Positions 1-6,184 of a stretch of DNA of 6,199 nucleotides are shown in pieces. Origin of the DNA: Acidobacteriota bacterium (GTDB taxonomy: Bacteria; Acidobacteriota; Vicinamibacteria; Vicinamibacterales; UBA8438). Within the stretch, counting starts at the first letter, position 1. Each line of letters begins with the position of its first letter. The notes under the pieces are model-generated. The model ran no database searches. It saw only the letters and a list, made by a program, of their open reading frames with translations, and was not told where the DNA came from. A program made the translations under genes and the position numbers. The stretch is taken from assembly GCA_012963185.1 (NCBI GenBank), contig DTWD01000494.1, positions 1 to 6,199 of the forward strand, given 5' to 3'.

Positions 1-476
1 ATACACACCTTAGAGCGGAGGATTTAGCAAGGAAAGTTGAGGTAAGCGTACAGGCATGAGTCATACCAGCGTACTTGGGTCGGGTGTGTAAGGTTAACTA
101 CTTATCGCAAACAATCAACGATCACAGTAAATTTGTCTGCACTCTCTTTAATCTCTGACAGACTTAGTTTTTCGGTAGAGGGTGCGGTGGGCGAGGGGTT
201 CATCCAGTCGAATGCTGCCTAGGGGTTCAGTGATAATGCTCATAACTTATTGATATTTCGCCGTTAATGTAAATCGATTCGGGGAATCTCGGCTTTTCGT
301 ATTCTTGTCAGCCAGGTGTTGCGGGTGACTGAGAGGTCGGCAACGGGGTCCTGGGGTGGTTTTCTGGCTCTCCCTGGGAACCGGTGACCGTTGAGTGGTT
401 TACGGTTGCCCTCTACCACCGCCTGTTTCTGCGATTTCCTCTCCTGTCGCCAGTCGCGGACGGGTTGCGGAGGTGG
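1..476. other. Upstream flank without a convincing gene
   Basis: No well-supported coding region lies here on either strand. The plus strand is broken by stops in all frames. A reverse frame is open across 264-581 and beyond, but no ribosome binding site precedes its ATG at 581 and its product is a proline/arginine-rich sequence I do not recognise. Visible structure includes a palindrome between direct repeats at 45-74, a short perfect palindrome AATCGATT at 272-279, a five-pair hairpin GATTC-GGG-GAATC at 276-288, and a distant inverted repeat with arms at 415-423 and 469-477 (one mismatch). The first 59 bases are open in frame 3 up to a TGA at 57-59 and could be the tail of a gene lying to the left, but a run this short proves little. 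Confidence 0.5.
45..74. repeat. Palindrome flanked by AGCGTAC direct repeats
   Basis: The heptamer AGCGTAC occurs at 45-51 and again at 68-74, 23 bases apart, which is roughly two helical turns. Between them, 53-67 is a 15-base near-perfect palindrome, GGCATGAGTCATACC, with one mismatched pair and a central G. Such a layout could be a protein-binding site, but it lies over 500 bases before the binding-protein gene, so it may belong to a gene left of the window. No regulator family is assigned. Confidence 0.3.
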
Positions 477-490
477 TGGAAGCGTTTCCA
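477..490. promoter_or_regulatory. LacI/CcpA-type operator-like palindrome
   Basis: TGGAAGCGTTTCCA is a 14-base palindrome around a central CG, with only the 482/485 pair mismatched. It matches the general LacI-family operator pattern (AANCGNTT core) and also the known cre pattern TGNAANCGNNNNCA. It sits where the -35 element would lie if 500-505 is the -10 box, so a bound repressor would block the polymerase. A LacI-family sugar-responsive repressor is common for CUT1 operons; that one controls this operon is inference, since no regulator gene is in the window. Confidence 0.55.
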
Positions 491-499
491 TGTTAGGTC

Positions 500-505
500 T
501 ATACT
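500..505 (+). promoter_or_regulatory. Candidate sigma70 -10 box of the transporter operon
   Basis: TATACT matches five of six bases of the TATAAT consensus and lies 100 bases before the binding-protein ATG. The expected -35 position (about 477-482, TGGAAG) is a poor match to TTGACA and is covered by the operator-like palindrome, so the promoter may be weak or need an activator. Transcription would begin near 512, leaving a leader of roughly 93 bases. Confidence 0.4.
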
Positions 506-591
506 GAATCGTACCAGATGCTATTTTTGACGCCAGCAGCGCATGCTCTTGCGGGTTCCTGTGGGCGTTGAGCTTCTGCATTAACGAAAAC

Positions 592-598
592 AAGGAGG
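592..598 (+). promoter_or_regulatory. Strong Shine-Dalgarno for the binding protein
   Basis: AAGGAGG lies six bases before the ATG at 605. It is the best ribosome binding site in the window and fixes this start. Its strength fits the high demand for a solute-binding protein relative to its membrane partners. Confidence 0.85.
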
Positions 599-604
599 AA
601 AACC

Positions 605-1990
605 ATGGGTACAACCAATCGTGAACGACGAGACTTTCTGAAACGTTCCGGTGGCCTTGCGGCACTGGGAATCGCTACCTCGTTGACCCCTGAGTTGCTG
701 TTCGCAACTGCGAAAACCGATCTCAAGGGAGTCACCATTGACTACTGGAATATGATTGGTGTCCAGAACAAGCTTGTTCGACAGCTGAGTGAAGACATCA
801 TCAAATCGTTTGAGCAACGCACCGGCGCCAAGGTCAATGTGTCCTGGAACGGTTACGGCGACATTATCGGCCCGAAGTACCGGACTAACCTGAAGGGGGG
901 TATCAAGCCGACGCTGTTCGACGCCTGCGCACGCTGGACGGGCCAGCTTCGTCCTTTCCTTCGGCCGATGAATGACTTCATCGACAATAACTTGGACGCA
1001 ACGACGCGTGCCGCGATCGAGTGGACGTTTCCCATTATCAAGCAACAGAACAGTGGATTCTCCGATGCCGATTCAATCATGGACCTGCCCTTCGGCCTGA
1101 TTGCACAGGCCCCTGCTCTGGTGCGCAGGGATCACTTCGAGAAGGCGGGAATCGACTTCGACAAGAACTTTCCGATTCGTGATACCGATCACTACATCGA
1201 ACTCTGCAAGGAGCTACAGGCATCGGGCATCAAGTATCCGACGGAAGTTTACGGGAAGATCTGGGATTTCGCTGACACACAACTGAACGGCTGGATTCGA
1301 TCGGTCGACACAACGACGGATGATTTCCTCGATGCCACCTGGTCACACTCGACAGCAACATCGGAGGCCTGGTTCAAGGGGGTTCAGTTCTACATCGACG
1401 TATATCGAAAACACAAATTGAGTTCGCCGAAGACGGTACAGAGTTCAGACGAAGCTTCAGTTGAAGAACTCATAAAAGGACGCAAGAGCATCGTCCACGC
1501 AGACCTCCTGAACCGTGGCACCCTGTTGACCAAAGCTCCGGACGAGATGAAAGATGGTACGATCCAGTGGTCGCCGCAGTTTCCCCTTACGGGAGGGAAT
1601 TCCGGCTCGCACGCGTGTTTGGCCTGGTTTCCGATGTGCATTGTTAAGCAAGATGGGTCCGAAGCAGCAATCAAGGAAGAGGCGGCTTTCGAGTTCATCA
1701 AGGAATGGCTGCTGCCAGAGAACCAGATTGCTTACGCTAAGGTTTCTGGCTTCGGCGCGCGGAAGGACACCTGGAAGGACCTCATGGGGGCGCCGGACAA
1801 GTACGCGGAAGCGATGATCGCGATGCTGGAAACACCTGTTCCGCCACGCGCATGGGCCAACCATCCGAAGTCTGTTGACTTTCAGTACAACCTGCTGGCT
1901 CCGCATGGACAGAAAATGTTCCAGGGCGCGCCGGTAGAAGAAGAGCTCAAGGCCTACGCGAACGAGGTGAATGACGCCCTCAGAGCGTAA
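605..1990 (+). CDS. Tat-exported extracellular solute-binding protein, CUT1 ABC importer
   Basis: This 461-residue protein should capture the substrate in the periplasm and deliver it to the two permeases encoded next. The N-terminus has a twin-arginine signal: ERRDFLK around residues 7-13, a weakly hydrophobic stretch at about 16-35, and a likely cleavage after ATA at 34-36. No lipobox cysteine is present, so it should be soluble rather than lipid-anchored. The mature part has the bacterial type 1 solute-binding (SBP_bac_1) pattern: a first beta strand with aromatic residues (VTIDYWN, 43-49), a long helix at about 56-72, the RRDHFEKAGID segment (174-184) typical of the hinge-side lobe, and a C-terminal FEFIKEWLLPENQIAYAKVS-like region (362-381) before a closing helix at about 444-459. 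The first gene of the operon, it is followed by a strong RNA hairpin. The ligand is not predictable; family membership suggests a sugar, polyol or sugar phosphate. Tat rather than Sec export implies folding before export and is a moderately unusual choice. Confidence 0.93.
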   Translation: MGTTNRERRDFLKRSGGLAALGIATSLTPELLFATAKTDLKGVTIDYWNMIGVQNKLVRQLSEDIIKSFEQRTGAKVNVSWNGYGDIIGPKYRTNLKGGIKPTLFDACARWTGQLRPFLRPMNDFIDNNLDATTRAAIEWTFPIIKQQNSGFSDADSIMDLPFGLIAQAPALVRRDHFEKAGIDFDKNFPIRDTDHYIELCKELQASGIKYPTEVYGKIWDFADTQLNGWIRSVDTTTDDFLDATWSHSTATSEAWFKGVQFYIDVYRKHKLSSPKTVQSSDEASVEELIKGRKSIVHADLLNRGTLLTKAPDEMKDGTIQWSPQFPLTGGNSGSHACLAWFPMCIVKQDGSEAAIKEEAAFEFIKEWLLPENQIAYAKVSGFGARKDTWKDLMGAPDKYAEAMIAMLETPVPPRAWANHPKSVDFQYNLLAPHGQKMFQGAPVEEELKAYANEVNDALRA

Positions 1991-2018
1991 CGATTAGTTC
2001 CATACCATTTCGGGATGT

Positions 2019-2047
2019 CAAGGGGATTGTGCAACGCAGTCCCCTTG
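2019..2047 (+). promoter_or_regulatory. Stable intercistronic hairpin after the binding-protein gene
   Basis: The arms 2019-2031 and 2035-2047 can pair over 13 positions (11 Watson-Crick, two G-U) around a three-base CAA loop. The outer eight pairs, CAAGGGGA with TCCCCTTG, are perfect. No run of T follows, so it is not a classical intrinsic terminator. By analogy with the malE-malF intercistronic region of E. coli, it more likely protects the upstream message from 3' exonucleases and so raises binding-protein output. That role is inference. Confidence 0.65.
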
Positions 2048-2052
2048 TACCC

Positions 2053-2083
2053 GGGTTCTCGTTCAAACAACGAGGGTTGACCC
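2053..2083 (+). promoter_or_regulatory. Hairpin covering the first permease ribosome binding site
   Basis: CTCGTT (2058-2063) pairs perfectly with AACGAG (2069-2074) around a five-base loop. GGGTT (2053-2057) can continue the stem with GACCC (2079-2083), leaving GGTT at 2075-2078 as a bulge. The Shine-Dalgarno candidate GAGGG (2072-2076), seven bases before the ATG at 2084, is thereby half paired and half bulged, and the bases just before the start codon are paired too. This would damp permease translation. The structure is read by eye and has not been tested by free-energy calculation. Confidence 0.45.
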
Positions 2084-2968
2084 ATGCTGCATCGGCAGGA
2101 ACGGCGACTGATTATCCTGTTTCTCCTACCCACCAGCCTATTCATGCTCTTTCTGCTGTGGCTGCCGTTCATCCAGGGTGTCTGGATGAGTTTTCACCTA
2201 TGGCCGTTCATGGGAGAACCCAAGTGGCGGGGGATAGACAACTACACTAAGTTCCTCAACGCTGATTATTTCTGGGATTCGATCCACGCAACCGTTATTT
2301 ACTGCCTGTCGACGTTCATCCAACTCGTTATAGCGCTTGTGGCAGCACTGGTGATGAATCAGCCTTTCATCCCTTTCAAATCACTGTGGCGCGGGATTAT
2401 GATCGTGTCCTACACCATGCCGCCAGTCGTCGTGGGTGGCATCTGGCTCTTCCTGCTTGATCCTGGGTTGGGAATGGTTCCGCATTACCTGATGCAATTT
2501 GGCATCATCGATGAACCGATCTATTGGTTCTCGAACGGGGCCTGGGCCAGGTGGCTGATTACCTTGGTTGCGGCCTGGACATTCTGGCCGTTCATGTTTC
2601 TGATCATCTTGTCTTCACTCCAGTCCATTCCTCGGGAGTATTACGAAGTCGCTGAAATCTATGGTGCAAATACGTTTCAACGTTTCGTTGTTGTCACCCT
2701 GCCGCGCATCAAGACAGCGATACTGATCGTCGTTATGCTGCGCCTGGCGTTTAACCTGGCAAAGATTGAACAGCCTTTCACCCTCACCGGGGGAGGGCCA
2801 GGCTACGATACCAGTGTCCTCAGTATCCTGATGTACCGCTTTGCCTTCATGTCCGGTGATTTCGGCATGGCCTTCACCGTCGGCCTTTTCCTGGTCGCAT
2901 TTACCGCCATACTGCTGCTGCCTTTTGGCTGGCTGTATCAGCGTAATCTTCGCCGGCATTCCCTGTAA
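2084..2968 (+). CDS. ABC transporter permease, MalF/UgpA-like
   Basis: This 294-residue inner-membrane protein should form one half of the translocation channel. About six hydrophobic segments are visible (roughly 9-29, 66-92, 102-126, 155-178, 208-226 and 262-286). The cytoplasmic EAA loop, which contacts the ATPase, is at about 185-208 (EYYEVAEIYGA...LPRI), with the conserved glycine at 194 and LP at 206-207. The LTGGGPGYDTSV stretch (234-245) is typical of the first permease of CUT1 importers. The N-terminus is short, without the large periplasmic loop of E. coli MalF, so it resembles UgpA-type subunits in length. The ATG at 2084 is chosen for the GAGGG seven bases upstream, which lies inside a hairpin. 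The next permease follows after 20 bases, so the two are almost certainly co-transcribed. Family assignment is firm; substrate is unknown. Confidence 0.95.
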   Translation: MLHRQERRLIILFLLPTSLFMLFLLWLPFIQGVWMSFHLWPFMGEPKWRGIDNYTKFLNADYFWDSIHATVIYCLSTFIQLVIALVAALVMNQPFIPFKSLWRGIMIVSYTMPPVVVGGIWLFLLDPGLGMVPHYLMQFGIIDEPIYWFSNGAWARWLITLVAAWTFWPFMFLIILSSLQSIPREYYEVAEIYGANTFQRFVVVTLPRIKTAILIVVMLRLAFNLAKIEQPFTLTGGGPGYDTSVLSILMYRFAFMSGDFGMAFTVGLFLVAFTAILLLPFGWLYQRNLRRHSL

Positions 2969-2988
2969 GCCAACGGGTAGCTTTCACA

Positions 2989-3822
2989 GTGACTGGACAC
3001 TACACACGAATTGGACTGACTGAGCGAATCATCTCTTTTGCTGTACTGTTCCTGATACTGGCACTGATTCTGATCCCTTATGCCTACATCATTGTTACCG
3101 CGTTCAAGGAACCAGGTGAGGTGTTCGAAACCAGTTGGATGCCAGAACAGCTCAGCTTTCAGGCCTGGGCCGATGTTTTCACCATATATGATTTCCACAA
3201 GTATCTGCTGAACAGCCTGATAGCAGGACTTGGCTCGGCGATACTAGCCGTGATCATCTCGCTACCGGGGGCGTATATTTTTGCGCGCAAGAACTTCAAG
3301 TTTCGAGAAACATTCTTCTATCTTATTGTCGGTACCCTAGTCTTCCCATTCATCCTTCTTATCGTGCCGATCACGATCATCTGGATCAAGATCGGTCTGT
3401 TCAACACCTTTATCGGCTTGTGGCTCGCATTCCAGATCTTTGCCGTTCCCTACTGCGTGTGGATCCTGCGCGGCTTTTTCGCCCAATTATCACCCCATCT
3501 TGAAGAGGCAGCGATGGTCTACGGCTGTACTCAATTTCAGGCGTTCTACAAAGTGATGGTGCCGCTCGCGAAGCCGGTGGTGATCTCTGTCTTGTTCCTT
3601 TCTTTTCTTTACGGCTGGAGCGACTTCCTGTTCTCGAACATGCTCACCACAGGTGGTGGACCACAAACGGCGTCGATTGCGATCTACATTGCCACGGCCG
3701 GCGGTGAGAGAATCGAATGGGAAATGCTGGCAGTGATGACGTTGGTCGCGGGTATTCCGCCAACTGTGGTTTACATGATGGCGCAGAAATATCTGTCGCA
3801 GACTTTCGCGACAGCAACCTAA
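2989..3822 (+). CDS. ABC transporter permease, MalG/UgpE-like
   Basis: This 277-residue inner-membrane protein is the expected second channel subunit. Hydrophobic segments are visible at about 13-37, 72-97, 108-133, 140-160, 196-218 and 245-265. The EAA loop is near-canonical at about 172-193 (EEAAMVYGC...VMVPLAKP), with the glycine at 179 and the VPLAKP end at 191-196. The YLLNSL segment (72-77) before the second helix and the GWSDFLFSNML segment (209-219) are typical of MalG-type subunits. The start is a GTG at 2989; no ATG lies in frame near it, and only a weak GGG at 2975-2977 can serve as ribosome site, so translation probably depends on coupling to the first permease, which ends 20 bases earlier. 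The C-terminus (AQKYLSQTF...) matches the family end, so the gene is complete. Confidence 0.94.
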   Translation: MTGHYTRIGLTERIISFAVLFLILALILIPYAYIIVTAFKEPGEVFETSWMPEQLSFQAWADVFTIYDFHKYLLNSLIAGLGSAILAVIISLPGAYIFARKNFKFRETFFYLIVGTLVFPFILLIVPITIIWIKIGLFNTFIGLWLAFQIFAVPYCVWILRGFFAQLSPHLEEAAMVYGCTQFQAFYKVMVPLAKPVVISVLFLSFLYGWSDFLFSNMLTTGGGPQTASIAIYIATAGGERIEWEMLAVMTLVAGIPPTVVYMMAQKYLSQTFATAT

Positions 3823-3838
3823 CGAGGATTGTCGGCAG

Positions 3839-4960
3839 ATGGAAGATAATCAGATTCAACAGAATAAGAACGTATCCGGCATCCAGATTAATCGCCTGAG
3901 AAAAACCTTCTCCAGCGCAGGTGTGATCGCTTGCGATGATGTCGACCTTGACATTCAGCAGGGTGAACTGCTGGTACTGCTCGGCCCATCAGGCTGCGGC
4001 AAAACAACAACGCTGCGCTGTGTTGCGGGACTCGAAACACCTGATAACGACGACGCGATCATTGTTCGAGGACGTAACCTGACCGGTGTTGCTCCCAAGG
4101 ATCGAAACCTCGCTTTCGTATTTCAGACGACCGCCCTGTTCCCACATATCAACGTCCGTAAAAACATATCGTTTGGACTGAACATGAAAAAAACGTTCGG
4201 CCGAGAAGAAATTGACCATCGCGTTAATCGTGCGGCCGAAATGCTGAAGATCGAGGACCTGCTGGACCGGTATCCAAGGGAACTGTCGGGCGGTCAGGGC
4301 CAGAGGGTTGCGCTTGGCCGGGCCATGGTCATGGAGCCCGATGCGTTTCTCCTGGATGAGCCATTTGCGTCACTCGACACCAGGCTGCGAGTCGAGATGC
4401 GAACCGAGATCAAGCTGATCCAGCGGCAGCTCAACACTACCATGGTTTTTGTCACCCATGACCAGGAGGAGGCACTGACCATCGGAGACAAGATTGCGGT
4501 CATGAACGAAGGGGTCGTTCAACAGGTTGACACACCCCATAATATCTACCACCGGCCAAAGAACCGGTTTGTCGGTAACTTCATAGGTTCTCCCCCAATC
4601 AACGAGTTCGACTGTCATATCGAAGACAAAGGTGACGCCACTCAAGTGAGCTCGTCAATATTTTCGGTACCGATTCCGGCGTCCCATGGTGAAGTCGCAC
4701 GACACGGCTCCGGTAAGATCTGTCTTGGTATTCGACCAGAATTTGTCTCGATCGTAGACGGGCCGGGTGATCTGACCGGTACCGTCAAGCTCAACGAACT
4801 GATGGGGAGCCGGACAATGATTCTGATTGACTGTCAGGGACACGAACTGCGAGTCCTCATCCAGGGCGTGAGCGAGGTTAACGAGGGTGACAGCGTACAA
4901 CTCAGGCTTGATCTTGAACGGGCCTTCTTTTTCGATTCGGAAGGCAACAGTCTAGTCTAG
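3839..4960 (+). CDS. ABC transporter ATP-binding protein with TOBE domain, MalK/UgpC-like
   Basis: This 373-residue protein should dimerise on the cytoplasmic side of the two permeases and power import by ATP hydrolysis. All nucleotide-binding motifs are intact: Walker A GPSGCGKTT (49-57), Q-loop glutamine 96, signature LSGGQ (149-153), Walker B FLLDE (170-174) with catalytic glutamate 174, D-loop SLD (178-180) and H-loop histidine 207. After about residue 240 a C-terminal regulatory part follows, with the GIRPEFV segment (297-303) characteristic of TOBE domains; in relatives this part binds substrate-recognition or regulatory partners. The signature helix reads GQGQRVALGRA where most relatives have GQQQRVALARA, a mild variation unlikely to abolish activity. 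The ATG at 3839 is 16 bases after the second permease, with GAGGA at 3824-3828 ten bases before it. A single ATPase gene for two different permeases implies a homodimer, as in maltose importers. Confidence 0.95.
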   Translation: MEDNQIQQNKNVSGIQINRLRKTFSSAGVIACDDVDLDIQQGELLVLLGPSGCGKTTTLRCVAGLETPDNDDAIIVRGRNLTGVAPKDRNLAFVFQTTALFPHINVRKNISFGLNMKKTFGREEIDHRVNRAAEMLKIEDLLDRYPRELSGGQGQRVALGRAMVMEPDAFLLDEPFASLDTRLRVEMRTEIKLIQRQLNTTMVFVTHDQEEALTIGDKIAVMNEGVVQQVDTPHNIYHRPKNRFVGNFIGSPPINEFDCHIEDKGDATQVSSSIFSVPIPASHGEVARHGSGKICLGIRPEFVSIVDGPGDLTGTVKLNELMGSRTMILIDCQGHELRVLIQGVSEVNEGDSVQLRLDLERAFFFDSEGNSLV

Positions 4961-5004
4961 GTCTTGAATGTTCAGCAATCTTGGCACCCGACAAGAAACC
5001 GATT

Positions 5005-5865
5005 ATGCAACTCGATGATTCACTAAAGGCCGGTTATCTGCGAGACGGTTACCTGGTCTTGCCGTCATTTTTTTCCGCTGCCGAGATCGCGCCCCTATGC
5101 AGCGAGACGGAACGTCTGATCGAAGCCGCTCGTGGCAAGGCTGAGAGTGACGCAGTACATGACCTGGAAGCCCCGCATCAACCAGACGGTGAGCCCCGGG
5201 TGAGGCGGATCAAGGATCCTGTGCAGCAGTTCGACGTGTACAGGGAGTTTTCGAGAAATGAAAAACTGTTGTCGGTGGTCCGTGTTCTCATCGGCGACAA
5301 CGTCCGTTTTCACAATTCCAAGATCAACATCAAAGCAGCCGGATTTGGTGCGGCAGTCGAGTGGCACCAGGACTGGGCCTTCTACCCGCATACCAACGAT
5401 GCGGTGCTTGCAGTGGGCATTGCGTTGCAAGATTTAACGGAAGACAACGGGCCGTTGATGGTGGTGCCAGGCAGTCATCGCGGCCCGGTCTACGATCACC
5501 ACACTGATGGCGTGTTCAGCGGTGCAGTGCGAGCGTCGAGTGTGGCTGAGGAGAGCAAGCGTGCCATTGCGCTCACCGGCCCGGCGGGTTCGATCACGAT
5601 ACATCACGTTCGCACCCTGCATGGTTCGGCGGTCAACCATTCCAGTAGGCCCCGACCGTTACTGCTGATTGGCTATGCTGCGGCGGATGCCTGGCCGTTG
5701 CTGGGAATTACAGAATTTGAGACTTTCAATCAGAATCTGGTGTGCGGTTCTGAGTGTCTAGTGCCTCGTATGAAATCACTGCCGGTGAGGCTGCCGGTGC
5801 CTGCCGCGAGATTCCAGGGATCGATCTACGAGAACCAACGTGCTCTCAAGGAGCGAGCTTTTTGA
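5005..5865 (+). CDS. Phytanoyl-CoA dioxygenase (PhyH) family Fe(II)/2-oxoglutarate oxygenase
   Basis: This protein of about 286 residues should be a cytoplasmic non-haem iron oxygenase that couples 2-oxoglutarate decarboxylation to hydroxylation of a substrate. Numbered from the ATG, it has the family opening YLRDGYLVLPSFFS (11-24), the iron-binding HQD (histidine 121, aspartate 123) in EWHQDWAFYPHTND, the GPLMVVPGSHRG turn (149-160), the distal iron-ligand histidine 206 in RTLHGS, and arginine 217 eleven residues later, placed to bind 2-oxoglutarate. No signal peptide is present, so it acts inside the cell. It follows the ATPase gene by 44 bases with no terminator between them, so it is probably the last gene of the operon and may act on the imported compound. 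Start choice is uncertain: the frame extends to a TTG at 4981, but neither start has a good ribosome site and the ATG at 5005 fits the family N-terminus. Known relatives hydroxylate phytanoyl-CoA, ectoine or phosphonates; the substrate here is unknown. Confidence 0.92.
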   Translation: MQLDDSLKAGYLRDGYLVLPSFFSAAEIAPLCSETERLIEAARGKAESDAVHDLEAPHQPDGEPRVRRIKDPVQQFDVYREFSRNEKLLSVVRVLIGDNVRFHNSKINIKAAGFGAAVEWHQDWAFYPHTNDAVLAVGIALQDLTEDNGPLMVVPGSHRGPVYDHHTDGVFSGAVRASSVAEESKRAIALTGPAGSITIHHVRTLHGSAVNHSSRPRPLLLIGYAAADAWPLLGITEFETFNQNLVCGSECLVPRMKSLPVRLPVPAARFQGSIYENQRALKERAF

Positions 5866-5892
5866 TTAGGGTGTCTAATTTGTTTCGTTTGG
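5864..5892 (+). terminator. Possible weak terminator at the end of the PhyH gene
   Basis: ATTAG (5865-5869) and CTAAT (5875-5879) form a five-pair stem around a five-base loop directly at the stop codon, followed by the T-rich stretch TTTGTTTCGTTT. The stem is short and AT-rich, so efficiency would be low. A short GCTC/GAGC inverted repeat with TTTTT lies just before it (5842-5863), inside the coding region. Confidence 0.2.
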
Positions 5893-5910
5893 CGCCTGGC
5901 AGCTTTTCAT

Positions 5911-5930
5911 TTCGCGACGAACGTAGCGAA
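5911..5930. repeat. REP-like imperfect palindrome
   Basis: TTCGCGACGAACGTAGCGAA is a 20-base palindrome apart from the centre and one mismatched pair: arms TTCGC/GCGAA and ACG/CGT. It is preceded by TCAT-like bases and followed by GATCC, which recalls the widespread dispersed intergenic repeats of the form TCATT-GCGA...TCGC/GCGAA...ATCC found outside genes in many bacteria. Only one copy is in the window, so its repeat nature is inferred from the pattern. Confidence 0.4.
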
Positions 5931-6151
5931 GATCCATTCGATTCAACAAAAACTTCCGCAGTAGTGCTTGACAAAAACAGTTAGTGACATGGCACGGATC
6001 CACGGCCATACTCGTCACAACTGATCCCATATCAGCAGAACTCGAATAGTGTCGACATGACGCTTCTCTCACGTGACGTTGCGGCGTTGGACTGGCACCC
6101 GTCGAGGTAATTATTTCAGCGAAAACGTACTGTCGCTTGTGTCAGTTTTTG

Positions 6152-6184
6152 TCGCATCGTTAATCCCAGTGATGCGAATTTTAT
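6152..6184 (+). terminator. Terminator-like hairpin with T-rich tail
   Basis: TCGCATC (6152-6158) pairs perfectly with GATGCGA (6171-6177); three inner pairs, two of them G-U, extend the stem to ten with a six-base loop. ATTTTAT follows at 6178-6184. This suits a rho-independent terminator for rightward transcription, and could end the operon about 290 bases past the PhyH stop. The T tract is short, so strength is uncertain. Confidence 0.45.

Noticed and set aside
135..175. GTCTG/CAGAC inverted repeat followed by TTAGTTTTTC as a terminator
   Set aside because: The stem has only five pairs with a loop of 19 bases, too weak to call.
329..345. CTGAGA motif resembling part of a TPP riboswitch
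   Set aside because: The other conserved TPP blocks (CCTGATC-type and GCGTAGGGA-type) do not follow, and the motif is about 270 bases from the gene with a promoter candidate in between.
1457..1906. Long reverse open frame inside the binding-protein gene
   Set aside because: It is antisense to a gene with clear family features, has no recognisable domain, and is explained as a codon-bias shadow.
4981..5004. TTG at 4981 as the start of the PhyH protein
   Set aside because: TTG is a poor start and no ribosome site precedes it; the ATG at 5005 better matches the family N-terminus, although the longer form cannot be excluded.
5095..5430. Reverse open frame of 111 codons inside the PhyH gene
   Set aside because: It lies antisense to the iron-binding motif region of a well-supported gene and has no recognisable product.
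5968..5973. TTGACA, a perfect -35 hexamer
   Set aside because: No acceptable -10 sequence lies 15-19 bases downstream, and no gene follows within the window.
6057..6110. Small plus-strand frame of 17 residues starting MTLLSRDV
   Set aside because: There is no ribosome binding site and no recognisable product; length is within chance expectation.
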